DNA of 5,368 nt, taken from JABMRP01 sp964444795. Its GTDB lineage: Bacteria > Planctomycetota > Planctomycetia > Pirellulales > Thermoguttaceae. The number at the start of each line of letters is the position of its first letter. Positions within the stretch are counted from its first letter, which is position 1. The position numbers were made by a program, and so were the translations under genes. The stretch lies in the NCBI GenBank assembly GCA_964444795.1, contig CAYUIQ010000371.1, positions 1 to 5,368 on the forward strand, in the 5' to 3' direction. This document shows positions 5,334-5,368 of the stretch, piece after piece. Below the pieces are notes generated by a model. The model saw only the letters and a list, made by a program, of their open reading frames with translations, did not search any database and was not told the DNA's origin.

Positions 5334-5368
<35 letters not shown>

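Overview
The window reads as ordinary chromosome from a GC-rich planctomycete, probably of the Pirellulales type. This is inferred from the gene content: a secreted DUF1080 (3-keto-disaccharide hydrolase-like) protein, a secreted esterase-type alpha/beta hydrolase, a PEP-CTERM surface protein, a type 2 orotidine-5'-phosphate decarboxylase of 313 aa, and a start codon without a Shine-Dalgarno sequence on that last gene. No database search was possible.

Layout, left to right. Positions 1-179 hold nothing I can identify. A plausible sigma70-type promoter (180-208) precedes a membrane-anchored protein of unknown function (260-814, +), which has a lipocalin-like or beta-rich outer domain. Next come two secreted proteins on the + strand, 71 bp apart and each with a good Shine-Dalgarno: a DUF1080 protein (953-1708) and an alpha/beta hydrolase (1780-2703). 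Together they suggest extracytoplasmic breakdown or deacylation of carbohydrate. The 377 bp that follow (2704-3080) separate convergent genes and hold at most a short decayed gene fragment with an HTH-like end.

On the - strand lies a PEP-CTERM protein (3081-3689) with its own Shine-Dalgarno and a TTGACA-type promoter (3751-3778). A gene-free stretch (about 3780-4080) follows. It contains an unexplained cluster of four copies of the octamer GTGCAACG, two in each orientation, plus other short repeats. Next to it is a - strand tRNA-Pro(GGG) gene (4127-4201) with a strong intrinsic terminator (4081-4120) and a candidate promoter (4238-4266). Divergent from the tRNA is pyrF (4381-5322, +), of de novo UMP synthesis. 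The window ends inside a palindromic element (5334-5368), probably a terminator or dispersed repeat cut by the edge.

I see no CRISPR array, complete mobile element, phage gene, defence system or obviously new multi-gene system. The most curious non-coding signal is the octamer cluster on the 3' side of the tRNA gene. The most curious coding signal is a perfect 15-bp tandem duplication inside the hydrolase signal peptide.
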